A stretch of DNA of 64,000 nucleotides from Botryosphaeria dothidea (taxonomy: Eukaryota > Ascomycota > Dothideomycetes > Botryosphaeriales > Botryosphaeriaceae): NCBI GenBank assembly GCA_011503125.2, contig WWBZ02000062.1, positions 3,348,001 to 3,412,000 of the forward strand, in the 5' to 3' direction. Position 1 is the stretch's first letter, and every line of letters starts with the position of its first letter. Positions 33,316 through 44,495 of this stretch are shown one piece after another. Both the position numbers and the translations under genes were made by a program. A model generated the notes under the pieces. It searched no databases. It saw only the letters and a list, made by a program, of their open reading frames with translations, and had not been told where the DNA came from.

Positions 33316-35684
33316 CTACAACATATACAAAAACTCCTCCTCCCTCTTCCTCCCCCTCCCCCCACCACCAACCAACGGCACCGCCCCCTCATCCCCACCC
33401 TCTCTTTCCGCCTCGCCCACCCTCCGCCCATTCTCCCTCACCAGCACCCACCTCAGCCCCGCTGCCAACACCGCCACCGCCCCCATGAACCCCGCACACG
33501 TTCCTATGCCCCACACGTAATACGGGCCCTCAGCCTCGGGGAACAGCCGCGTCCCCAGCAGCGGCCCGCACTGGCCCACCACGTTCAGCACCGCCATGCC
33601 GGCGCCCCGGCCGCTCGCGCTCTCCTGGTTGTTCAGCGTCCACGCGATGATGAGGGTGACGGCGCTGAAGAAGCCGGCGGTGGCGGGGTAGAGGGCGAGG
33701 TAGCGCAGGGCGTGGGCGGGGGAGGTGTGCGGGTGGGGCGTGCGGTCGGGGGCGTGCGAGGAGGCGTGGCCGAGGAGGGCGATGGCGGCGAAGGAGCAGC
33801 TGGCGAGGGCGGCGTGCAGGATGAGCGGCACGGAGCGCGTGCGGTAGCGGTCGGAGAGGTGGGCGGTGAGGAGGACGAGGGCGAAGGCGACGAGGTATCT
33901 TTGGGTTCTTGTTAGTTTTTTTTTTTTTTGGATGAATTCTTTGGTGGAGAGGGAAAGACGTACGGAGGCGCGGAGAGGGCCTGAGAGCGGAGGGATGTGT
34001 AGCCCATCCTGTGTTCTCTTGTTAGTTTTTTTTTTTGGTCTTGTTTCTGGAGAGGCTTGGGGGGGGGGGGGGGGGGGGACGGACTCTTGGATGATTGTCG
34101 GGAGGAAGACGGGGACGCTGGAGAAGGCGACGTTGCAGCTGAAGAACATGAACTGTGATGGATTTCAGTCACTGTGAGATAAACTTGATGAATCCGAGTT
34201 GGGATGCCATAGTAACGCCAATTCGAGAAGTTAGAATGAGAGATAAGAAGGGGTTGTCTTACGGCAGTCAAATAGCACTTCGGATCCAACAAAGTGTTCA
34301 GCACCTCTCTCAAATTCACGCCCCTCTTCCCGCTCTCTCTTCCGCCCTCGTCGTCCTTCTCACCAGCATTTCTGCCGTCCGACTCCTTGCGCAACCGCAA
34401 CACCGCAACCTCTCTCTGCCTCTTGCTCAACCAGCGGGCCTCGCCAGGGCTGTCAGGTACAAACGACCACGCCCAGACCGCGACGAATAAGCTCGGAAAG
34501 CCTTCGATCAGGAACAACAACCGCCAAGGCGCCCACGGTCCGCCCTCTCCCAGCTTCGTGATCAGCCAAGCCAGCGTACTGGCGAAAGACGTGGACAGCG
34601 GGGCGGCGGAGATGAAGAGGCCGGTGCGGAAAGCCAGCTCGTCGCGGCGGAAGAAGAATGATAGATAGAACGGCACGCCTGGACCGAAGGCTGCTTCGCT
34701 GATGCCGAGGAGAGCCCGTAGGATGAGGAGGGAGGTGAAGGAGGAGCTCAGGGATTGGAGCGAGGCCAGAAGACCCCAGGAGAAAACGCAGAGCGGGATG
34801 TAGATGTGCGGAGGGATGAGGCGGTACCTGACAGGAACGGACTTGTTAGGAGATGGGAAAACATGGGAGGGACAAATCTGGGGAATGTGATCTACTCAAA
34901 GCACACAGGGTAAAAATGAGGGAAGCCATACATCAACGTCATCCACTCAAACCTTGACAAAATACGGGTCAGCCAGTATTCGCCATAGCCACGCGCCGAG
35001 GAGCGGGACTAACAAGATATATGTGATATAAAAAGCCGTGAGCAACCACTCGTACTGGTTTGAGCTGAGACTCAGATCCTGCGACATGCCCGCAATCTTC
35101 GCATTACCGATGTCTGCAATGGGAAAAGGCGTATCAGCAAACAGAATCCCGAACCCATCGCCACTCCTACGTGCCCCGATCCCACCCTTCCGCATGGGAA
35201 ACTGCATACTCGACCGATCCAAGAAACTCAGCATGTACAACAGCCCCATAAACAGCACCAGCCGCCGATCCAACCGCTTCACCACCGCCTGCTCCTCATC
35301 CGGTGTGAACAGCTCGTAATCCTGCACATCCGCATCCCTCCGTCGCGGCAGGAACGTTTTCTCCTCTCCCTCCTCCTCCTCCTCCTCCTCCTCCTCCTCC
35401 TCCTCCTCTTCCTCTTTCTCCTTATTCCCGTATTCGTCGGACCCCCGCCGCGCACCTCCCAGCGTCTTCAACTGTATCCCGTCTCCGCTCGCGCCGCCGC
35501 CGCCGCCACTTCCCCATTCGACGTCAACATCCGGCTCCGGATGCTCGAGCTCGAGGTCCCGCACGAACGCGTCGTCGCCCGACGCAGACGAAGACGGAGT
35601 CGGCGGGGTGCGTTGGTGCGCGGCGGACGTGGTAGACGAGGACGGAGACGGAGACGCAGCGCCGCCAGGGGTCGACGGCGCCAT
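33316..35684 (-). CDS. MFS transporter, anion:cation symporter (Dal5/allantoate-like) type
   Basis: The exons (reverse strand) are 35684-35210, 35113-35014, 34952-34932, 34827-34263, 34152-34085, 34008-33964 and 33898-33316, encoding 618 aa; every junction keeps phase. The third exon is only 21 nt. Splicing restores SFLDRSNIGNAKIAGM, the TM1-loop motif of the family, then ITYILFEWMTLMYRLIPPHI, LRALLGISEAAFGPGVPFYL, and WRLLFLIEGFPSL before the central loop. TM7-12 follow (FFSCNVAFSSVPVFLPTIIQ, YLVAFALVLLTAHLSDRYRT, ending LRWVLVREN). The N-terminal cytosolic tail of 150 residues has a Glu run from a CCT repeat. The family imports organic anions, vitamins or allantoate-like solutes at the plasma membrane; the substrate cannot be told. 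Confidence 0.9.
34059..34078 (+). repeat. Run of 20 G inside an MFS intron
   Basis: An uninterrupted homopolymer lies just inside the fifth intron of the MFS gene (poly-C in the sense strand). Its length is prone to sequencing error. Confidence 0.9.
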
Positions 35685-36232
35685 CTCACGCGCTAGAAGA
35701 GAATCGGCGGGCAGGCGATGGACGTGGTTGGCGGACGAGAGAAGCTTATCGCGGCGACGTGTTATCCGACAGGGGAGGGGAAAAAAGAGAGTTCGGCCAG
35801 GCGAAGGGGAAAGGACGGAGCTACCTCGGTCGTGTTGCGTGCTTGGGAGTGATTCAGGAGATCGACGGCATCCTTGCGCGCCAGCCCCGCGCGGGTGTGG
35901 CGCGGGCGCGGGCGCGTGGCTTGGGTGTGGTGTGGCTGTCGCGTTCCGTTGATGCTGTGGGAAATTTTGTATCTGCGCTTTCGGGTGGAGACGGAAATGC
36001 GCGATGATAGGACCGTTGGTGCTGTCAGGCAATCCGAGGGGCCTGGCTTGACGTCATGAGCTGACGACGGACGCTGCAGGCCCATGACTCTGTTCAAGCG
36101 CGCAGAGAAAGAGCTTAGGTACAGATGAACTGGACAAGATGTGGGAGACTTTCGAGGGAGGAAATGGATAAGCTTAGATGAGATAGTCATACTTGCAGTT
36201 CTTTCACAAGGAAACTAACAAATGCGTCGTCG
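35685..36232. other. Promoter region of the MFS gene
   Basis: It holds a copy (36044-36080) of a 37-nt dispersed element containing TGACGTCA (36049-36056), repeated imperfectly at 43173. No gene is supported. Confidence 0.5.
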
Positions 36233-39200
36233 CTACAATATATCTCTTATGAAAGCTTCATCCACCCAAACGTTCTCCCACGCTTCCTCCCACTTGACCT
36301 CCACATCTCTCAGCCAATCCTGGAATGGCACTGTCTCCATGGCTGGTGCCTCCGTATTTTTACCTAAGTCGACGATCTGGAACTTCAGGATTCCGTCCTT
36401 CACGCCCACCCAGCCCTTGACTGGTCCCTTCAGATACCGGTGCCCTGCTCCACAGTAGTTTTTCAAATGACCCTCAGGAATGTCGTTTTCGTTCTTCGAA
36501 GCGATGCGGGCCTTGTAGCAGCCGGGGCACAAATCGCAACTAGCGCAAATCAGACACATGTAGAACGGCTTGGTCCAGGACGAGTATGTGTCCTCGCAGC
36601 CGTCACACCAGGATAATGGCGTCTCAAGGAGATCTTGAGTTTCGGAGCCCCTGCTTGGATCGTACGGAATGAAGTCGTAAGACTCAGCCTCAGTATTTGA
36701 AGGAGCGTCGTCCGGAAGTATCTCCGAGCCTCGCTTGCTTTCTTCAGCTCCCCCTTCGTCATCCTTTACATCAGCCGCCGCTGGCTCTTCGCCTTTTTCT
36801 CTCTCGGTACCGCTTGACAGTCTAGGATTCACATCCGAGAACAGCAATGAGTATGCGATCTGTGCATCTCTTTCCAGTCCCTCCATCAAGCTCAGCACAA
36901 GTGCTAACCGCCTGAACGCAATGATATCGTTTGCGGCAGAGTCGTCTCTGAGCCCTTTGAGGCAGTTCTTGAACGCAGAGTCCAAGGCCTCCTTGAACGC
37001 CTCAAAGCCCCTGACAACCCGCTTCATGCGGGCTTGCACAATGGTCAATGTCGACGCTTCCAGGTCTTCGACTTCAAGTTGCGGAAGTTTCTCGAGAACA
37101 GTCAGCAGCCGTTCCTTCTCGCTCCTCTTGCGCTCCTTGCGAAACCTTTGATAGATGATGTCGCAGTACGCTTGTCGCGCTAGAAAGAGATCGAGCTTCA
37201 CGTCTTCTGAAACGCTCCTCTCGCGGACAAGCTTCTCCAGGGTGCGCTCCGCCTCGGTCACATTTCCAAGCACGAATTTGTGCGTCTCGGCAAGGCGGCA
37301 CCTCGCGCAAACGGACTTCGGAGTACGCCCCCATTGCTGGACTATACGGTGTGGCGTTGACACCAGGAAATCCAACTGCCCAGCCTTCTTCGCCGCATCT
37401 TCAAAACGGTATAGTGCGGTATCGTATCGACATTCGAGCGCCCACTTTCAGCCAACGATCGAGCTCTTCGGTTGACAAAGTGTGTATGTGCGCCATTAGC
37501 CCATCAATACCGTCCTTCGTGTTCCAAGCACACGTGAGCATGTCGATCCAATCACCCAAGAGAGGTTCGGTGCTGTCGCAATCCTTCGCCTGCGTCAGGA
37601 GTTCCGCAACGCGGTCATGGTGGCTGAGCGAGTTTTCACAAATGCTTTTGAATAACAACGCATCCTGCTTTAGATCCTGCATTGCTGGAGTATCTCTTTT
37701 CTGGAGTGGCAGCGCCTCGAGAGCTCTCAGAGCTGCATCGCATTCGTCCGAGGCATTGGCGTAATTCTTCAATTCCTCCTTGCATATTCCGAGACCCTGA
37801 TGAACACAATAGATGTGAACTGGAGCACTGAGGCCATCGAGAGACTTTTCGTAGTATTCGGCTGCCTCTTTCCACTTTTCCCCATAAACCAGCAGGTGTG
37901 CCATTGATCGATGAGATTCCGCGCTGTTATCACGATGCAGGAGGGTTTCCGAGACGGTCATGATTTCTTCGACTGAAAAGTGCTCATCATCTGCATCTTT
38001 TGTCTGAAGAGACGCGAGACTCGTCTGCTACTTAGTTAGCATACCGTACTTCACGTCGTTAGAAGTCCAGACCTACGAGTGAAAGAGCATCTCTCGCAAA
38101 CCAGAATGCCTTGAAACATGAAAAGAACTCATCGGCCCTCAACCAATTCTGAGCATGTCCTTTGGCTAACGTCACCATGAATTTGTCGACTCTATCTTCG
38201 CGATTTATTTCTTCTAACCACTCTCGGCAGCCGGGGCTGAGTTGAGACATCGGGATTTCCTCGTGAATTGATCCTGCGCGGCCAACCCACTTGCTCACAA
38301 TGGTCGGCAATGAGTCTCCATCAAGCATCTTGTGTTCTGTGTATTTTTGACTTGCATTTTCCTCCAGTATCTTTGCGACATTCTCTTGATTCGACATGAT
38401 TCGGTATAATGCCTCGACAACAACCATGACGTCTCCTTCATCAACGCTCTCAACATGCTGGGAAAGCTCCGACAAATGATCGTGCCAGTGGTCCGCAGCA
38501 TAACTCTTAAGTATTCTGATGTCCGAAACATCTCCGGCTGCGCAGCGACAAATGATGTTCACGCATGTCTTGAAGATTGTCAAGTGCGCCTTGGATGGCA
38601 GGAGGCGGAAGCTGCTCTGGTCGCCTTCTTTGTTCTGAAAGTACTCACGTAAGCGCCGTTCCTGGAACTGCACGCGAAGGGAGTTCTCATCAAGCTCATC
38701 AACGAATTCTGCATCTTCGTCATCGGAATCTTTCTTCTCGTGGTCCTCGTCATCAGACTTTTCGTCGGGATCCGGAACACCGCCGATACCGGGAATGCTT
38801 GAGGAGCGTCAAATCCACTGAGCTACAGTGATTGGGGATTGCACTTACCCAGAAAGCTTCTCCATCGCTTCTTCGCGGATGGCCAACTCAAATCCATCAC
38901 CGCATGATAGCTTTGTTAGCTCCGCAGCTTCTTGAAGGCTCAAAGGCCTCCTGGAGAATGCCAACCAAGACAGAAGATCCTTCGAAGCTTCCGATTGGTT
39001 TTCTGATCTACCTTTGTAACATGCGTCGAGCATGGTGTCATGGAGCTCGTCAAGGTCGGCAGGCATTTTGGAATTCAACTCTCTCAAGACCGCCTGCTCG
39101 AGTCCGATTGCTTCCAATCGAATGAGCATGTTTTCAATATAGAGCATCCCTGTTTACCATGAGCCAAGCGATTAAAGGTTTAAGGGATGCTGAAGTACCG

Positions 39201-40929
39201 TCTGCCTTTCCTGAAAGCTTCTTGATTATCTGGGGCTTCGAATTTCTCCGAAACTTCTTGAGTCGGCGAAGATGCTTCATTCGTCCGCGGCACATGATCC
39301 TGAACGCGCCTTGGAAATCGTCTCTTGATAGTTTTTGAATTGATGTGAGACTCGCTAGATGCTCATCTTCGGTCGGAGGCATTTCGCGGCTCGTGACGAT
39401 GATCCGAATCGACAGGTGTTCATCCTCAATCGACGTGACGAGCTGCTTCACATCATCATGGGCTTCATCTTTTGCCTCGTCGATGCCGTCAAAAATGAGA
39501 AAGAAAACGGGCTTGTTGGTGTCTTTTCTTCTTTGAGCAAAGAAGATTCCCCAGATATCATCAAGTCCGAGAGATCCATTGTCGTTAAGCTTCGAGTTCC
39601 GCGTCTGCTCCAAAGCTTGATCGCGGTAGTCGGAATCGCGCTCTGCAAGCTGTACAACCATGGACTTCAACGCTGCCTCTACACTCCGGCAACTTTCATC
39701 ATCTTCCGCAAAGTAGAAGCGAGCAACCAGGCGCTCCGAATCTTCTAGATGTTTTGCTGTGGATAAGGCGAGGAAGGTCTTGCCCAGGCCGGCCGCTCCG
39801 TGGATCCAGAGCACGATCTCGCTGCCCCTGATCCACTTCTCGAACTCCGTGTGGATGAACCAATCGCACGACCTCCCAACAAGCCAATCATCCAAGTCGC
39901 GCTCGTGTGGATGTTGATCTTTGACCGGACCAAGCCATTGCTTCAGCTTGATCAGGGCTGCATTTTTCCTCGATGCGGGATCTTTGCCGGTTTTCTTCTC
40001 CCTAGCGTTGTTCTTGAGCTGCATCTGCATAAAGACGTCGAACTTGTTATTCAGCGTTCTGGCCATTTTCCCCACGCCGTCCTCCACCTTACGTGCACTA
40101 TCATGGTAGAGCACAAGTTTCTGGTCGAAATTTTGAAGGATTGCCTTGACGTCGATTGCGATCGAGATATTTGCAACCATCAAACACTCCTGGAATTTGC
40201 TTGATGCATCGTTGACCCTCGTCAAAGCTGCTTTGAAGTCGTCATCGCCTTTCACAGCCTTGAGCCACTCACCTGGAAGAATTGTGAAAGTGTGTTTACC
40301 ATGGCGCGGCAAATGTGGACTCCCTGAATCTGTGCTTTGGGCTGTCGATAGTAAGCTCACAAACCACGAGCGAGCTTGTAAAGAGCAGCATGATGCGCTT
40401 CTTGAGCACACGTAGATTTCCAATCTTCTCCAGCTGCCCATCAAGCTGGGAGAGATTCCTCAGCCTGTCAGCCATGTCTCTGAAGAATTGCTCCACACGA
40501 TTGAACTTGTCGGACACAGTACTTGCGGACTGCAGAACCCAAGCACAAGCACTTGTGAAAACAGCAACTGGTGCGGCCATTGCGCAAGCCTTACTGGCTT
40601 AGCACGTCTTTTCGGATCAGCAAGCCGAAAATGATGTTGCTCACATTCGATGTGATGTTGGCGCCAACTTGAACAAGGCTCACGGCAGTCTGGATATCAC
40701 CAATGTGGCGCCCAATGGCATGGCAACATTGGCTCAGAGCGCTGTCTGGGCGGCGATTCTTCTGGAATACTTCCAGCATCTTCTCTGGGGAATCAATGAT
40801 GTTGTCGTATTGATCCAGCGATGCGCCGTTCCTCTTTCGGATGTTCTGCCTGAAGCGTTCCAGGGCAGAGTTCCACATATCGCCGAGGTCTCCCTCGACG
40901 ATCTCAAGCTTTCCCGTGTGAGTAGCCAT
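36233..40929 (-). CDS. Fungal NLR-like STAND NTPase (Goodbye-NACHT-TPR-zinc finger), with apparent 1-nt frameshift
   Basis: The exons (reverse strand) are 40929-40645, 40589-40361, 40272-39199, 39149-38849, 38797-38077 and 38027 onward. Residues 1 to about 150 (MWNSALERFRQNIRK, LEVFQKNRRPDSALSQCCHA, KFNRVEQFF) resemble the Goodbye domain of fungal STAND proteins. The NTPase core has Walker A GAAGLGKT (about 39773-39799), Walker B FLIFDGIDEA, and the winged-helix-like SWLAFSRRPLSLQEAAELT. TPR-like helices follow. The frame then breaks: the TPR frame stops at 37401, while the continuation (ALECRYDTALYRFEDAAKKA, then a cysteine-rich C terminus) is one base out. Removing one A of AAA (plus 37446-37448) rejoins them, giving about 1467 aa instead of 1078. 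The C-terminal part has CDGC, CLIC, CDLC, PGCY and CGAGH, a ZZ-like zinc motif. Known relatives act in non-self recognition or immunity-like cell death. It may be a pseudogene, an allele or a base-calling error. Confidence 0.82.
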
Positions 40930-42227
40930 GACCGTAGACGACAATCAGCAGAGAAGGAAGATGGGATTGCCGATCGCAGCCTCATGATTCAGCGCCATTT
41001 AAGAACCGTGCGAGGTCGCGCATCGGGAACGAGGCTGCTCACTAGCAGCAGAAAGTACTTCGCCACCAGCCTCTGGCTGGACGAAGCAGCATCAGCTGGA
41101 TTCTGTCTTGAAATCTCGTGATACCATGAGATTGGCGGATTGTAGACTCCAGCCTGCTGACCTGCATGTAAGATGCCCTCAGAGCAAGTTTTCTTTGACA
41201 AGGCTGAAGCCTCCGATGATGTCCATGAGGTTCATTGGGAAAGATGTGTGCTGAAAAGCCTTACGCTGACATCCTGGCTGGCTGAAATGCAATCTGTCTC
41301 CTAAACAGAAGTTTTCTATCACATTCCCCTCTCAAACTCAGCTTCAGCCCATCAACCTTCCCCATATTTTACGCCGCGATGCGGGGTTCTCCCTCTAAGT
41401 GTGCTGGGCTGCAGCCTTCCCAGATTAGGAATCATTTCAACGATGAGCTCTGAGATGCAATCCTCGATTGGTCGAACGAGTGCTGTGTTCTTGTGGGAGG
41501 CAAACCGTCCGGTGAGGAATAGTTGCGCTTACAGTTAGAGGCGCAGATCCCAAACGACGCAGGATACGAAGGTCTTCCTCAGTGCTTGATTAGCATGCTT
41601 TACCACTTGATTCGAGATTGAAACAGAAATTAAACAGTAAAGACCACGCAATGGTCCGGCCAGAAATAGATCTCATGGGTGTGACGGCGGTCCGAGTAAT
41701 AATAGTAACGAAACAACATCAACAAGGTTGTTGTGCAGGGGAAGAAACTGTACAGAAACTATGACTGCGTGAGGATTACCCGTTAGAGTTTTAGAGGGAA
41801 AGGACAAACGATTAGATACGGCTAATTTACGGAGTGCCGGCTTTCAAATTCCTCTCTCACTTAATTGCACGCTACTCTTTCACTCTAGAAACGGCGATTT
41901 GTCCTTACTCCTACATGGTTGATTTTATCCTAGTCCTGTGATTATGGAGATTAGGTAGCTCGCGGAAAGCAAAATGCATAAAAAGAACAGAACACGTGCC
42001 CTTCCAGAACGTGACGGGCTCAGCCTCAAGCGCTGTTTGGCCTCAGGTCTTATTTAGCCTTAAGCCCCATCATCCTCGATTTCATGTTTCCTGGTCCTCA
42101 CAAATATCTCCTGAAATTTCAAAACGGAATACTCTTAAAGCTTTGTCGCGTGAGTGCCTCCGACGAACAATTGACACAGCTCCATTGCTGACAGTTAAAA
42201 AGGGAAAAAAGTTCAACGACGGCATTC
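40930..42227. other. Divergent intergenic stretch of about 1.3 kb
   Basis: It lies between the NLR-like gene (-) and the small secreted protein gene (+). No supported frame, repeat or RNA is seen; it is somewhat more AT-rich than surrounding coding DNA. Confidence 0.5.
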
Positions 42228-42650
42228 ATGCTTGCGATTCTCTTCTGGGCAATCGCCCTCCTCAACGGCGTCCACGCCAACCAATGCTGCCGAATTGAAG
42301 AACCCCGATTCGACCACAACATCCAAGAGTGCCTGCAAGGCCAGAACCAGGACGGCACGGTACAAACGTACTACTGCCTCGGCGACTTGTCCGGCGGCTA
42401 CATGACCACCCTCTGGTTCTCCCCGCCATCCCAAGGAACCAACTCCGGTGTCTTGCGGCTGGCCTCCCAGAACTACAAAACAGCCGTCTTGGTATACTGC
42501 CCCGAGTCGGAGAGTGATTATCCATACATCGGATACAACTGTCCGATACACACCGGCGGCCCGTCGACTCTGCCTCTCGATTGTCCTGGGACTCCGCAGT
42601 TCTTCCTTTCCCAGACCCAGTTCCAAGCGAGGCACTGTGAACCTGTGTGA
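42228..42650 (+). CDS. Small secreted cysteine-rich protein (effector-like)
   Basis: Single exon, 140 aa. The first 17-18 residues are a classic signal peptide (LAILFWAIALL, then cleavage after VHA). The mature chain of about 123 residues has eight cysteines (CC, then QEC, YYC, VYC, YNC, LDC, RHC), enough for four disulfides, and no membrane anchor. Small size, secretion and even cysteine number are typical of fungal apoplastic effectors or antimicrobial-type proteins, but no known family is recognised. It sits alone between two intergenic stretches of about 1 kb, next to the NLR-like gene. Confidence 0.75.
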   Translation: MLAILFWAIALLNGVHANQCCRIEEPRFDHNIQECLQGQNQDGTVQTYYCLGDLSGGYMTTLWFSPPSQGTNSGVLRLASQNYKTAVLVYCPESESDYPYIGYNCPIHTGGPSTLPLDCPGTPQFFLSQTQFQARHCEPV

Positions 42651-43618
42651 GACGGAATACTTTAATTTCTATGCTGTGTATTCCCTCTTTAGCGCAAATC
42701 TTTCATTTTCTGTGCGGAAACTGTGGTGGGAACCTGGAGTGTTGTTTCGGATAGTACTGGTCAGGATACTCAAGGATAGTAGCTATCCGCACTCTTCCCG
42801 TAGTCTAAAGCATGAGTTGCATGGTTGCAAGGATTTTTCTGTGGCTAATTCTTTTCTTGACCGTCTAAAAATGAGATTCGTGGGTGTGTAATGCAATTGA
42901 ACTACACAACGAGCTCAAACACGGCTCGTAATCACTTGGATTACAATGCAGAACAGCAGCAAACCCATTGGTGCAGCACGCTAGTCGAGATCAATGCAAC
43001 TCTTTCCTTTCCTTTGGAGCGGCATAAGGGAGTGATCTCGCACTCCAGGAGAATTATTGACTGGAAAGGTAGGCTAATCGCATGTACAAAGACTTTTAAT
43101 ACAAACATGGTAGGGAAGCGTCAATGTGGTTTTCGGTGGGGTTCGGCTTGTTGGCAAGAAATTTGACGTGCATGGCTTGACGTCATCAGCTCACGCCGCA
43201 CGCTGCAAGACGCTGATCAAGAAATCTGGAGCCTCCGCAACATGTCGCTACACATAAGATCGGTCCCAAGAACATTATAACTGCAGAGAAAATAACGTGA
43301 GTAGTTGAAACGTTGATTGAGGTGGAACTGTTGAGCAGAGCTAGTCATCCTCCGTCGGGGCGCGCTCCGAAAAATGGAGACGTAGCATGTTGCACCCGAA
43401 CCCATAGTATCAAGTAACCAATTTGTTTGCATAAAATCGTCATTTCATCGGCCTCAAGTCTTCTTCTCGAGACTACGCTGCTATAATACAAAAACCCTTT
43501 TGTGGGTGTCCATTATCTCCAATGACGCCATTACCGAACCGGCGTTCGAGCAGATGAGCCTCATTCGTCTCTAAGTCTAGGCAGCTTTTCTTCTCTCATG
43601 TTACTGAGATCGAAGAGT
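42651..43618. other. Intergenic stretch with a copy of a dispersed CRE-containing element
   Basis: The second copy of the 37-nt element lies at 43173-43209 and includes TGACGTCA (43178-43185). No gene is supported. Confidence 0.5.
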
Positions 43619-44027
43619 CTACTTTGTCGAGCCCCAAGAACCCTTGCCCTTCATGGCAGCGGCATCCTCCTCACGCAGCTCCTGGTCGATCTCGGCGCCC
43701 TTGCTGGGGTTGTTGCCGTGCGACTTGGCCGGCAGGGTGGCGTCCTTCTCGTACTGGATACTCTCAATGTCTTGAGGTGTCGACTCGTGCTCGCGCTTCT
43801 CCTCGCGGGCGAGCTTGTTGGCGATGCTGCGCTCATCCTCTGGTGGTGCTTGCGTTAGTATCGTAGGTTGCAGTGGGGATTTGACGCGATGACATACTGG
43901 AGTCGAGAGCGAGGTGGCTGTTGGGCTTGCCCTCGTGAAAGCGCTCGGCTTGCGGGGCCTCGCCGGCGGCGTAGTTCTTCTGGTCGCCGTCCTCGTAGAT
44001 GTTGCGGGAACCGACGTTGGAGCTCAT
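43619..44027 (-). CDS. Small hydrophilic conserved protein, 116 aa, possibly stress-related
   Basis: The exons (reverse strand) are 44027-43898 and 43839-43619; the 58-nt GT-AG intron joins LALDSK to DERSIANK. The protein is highly charged and lacks hydrophobic stretches: NIYEDGDQKNYAAGEAPQAE, RFHEGKPNSHLALDS, KLAREEKREHESTPQDIES, and a KGKGSWGSTK tail. This composition is typical of intrinsically disordered fungal stress or conidiation proteins, but no named family is recognised. The promoter has a TATA box and CRE sites, which fits bZIP (Atf1/CreA-type) stress control; that regulation is inference. Confidence 0.8.
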
Positions 44028-44495
44028 GATTGCGGTGTTGGTTGAGTTGAGGGAAGATAGATTTGAAGAACGAGATCTGGTAGAAAAGTGGTTGATTGTA
44101 GTAGATGGGGTATCGCAGAGAAGTGTAGTGCAGAGAGAGAAGCGACCGTTGAGCGAGGCGACTTTATACAGTGACTGGTCCAGAATATGACGTTGTGACG
44201 TCATGGCCCGATCGGCCCCTTGCCCGCGGCGGTTGCATCATTGAGCCCCTCCACCAGCCCCTCCAGCCCCTCCGCAAACGCCATCGTCCCACGCGAGATC
44301 AGCCGCAGGTCTCTGATCATCGCGACTTTAATTAGCCATCGGCCCGCAATGGGCATCATCGCCGCTGCATTTGCTTGTCTTAACAAGGCCCAATCGCCTT
44401 TTCTCTGTCTTTCTCTAGTTATCTGATTCCGTAGCCCTTTCCCTAAACGCCTTGGTTTTTATGCCAAACAAGTCCCCACTATCCCAGTTTTGCGT
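44028..44495. other. Intergenic: promoter of the 116-aa gene and 3' flank of GUA1
   Basis: It contains the TATA and CRE elements listed separately. The rest is presumed UTR. Confidence 0.6.
44162..44203 (-). promoter_or_regulatory. TATA box and CRE sites upstream of the 116-aa gene
   Basis: On the reverse strand TATAAAG lies at 44168-44162, about 140 nt before the ATG, with a pyrimidine/CAA-rich leader between. The palindrome TGACGTCA lies at 44196-44203 and a TGACGT half site at 44188-44193. TGACGTCA is the ATF/CREB-type bZIP site. Confidence 0.65.
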
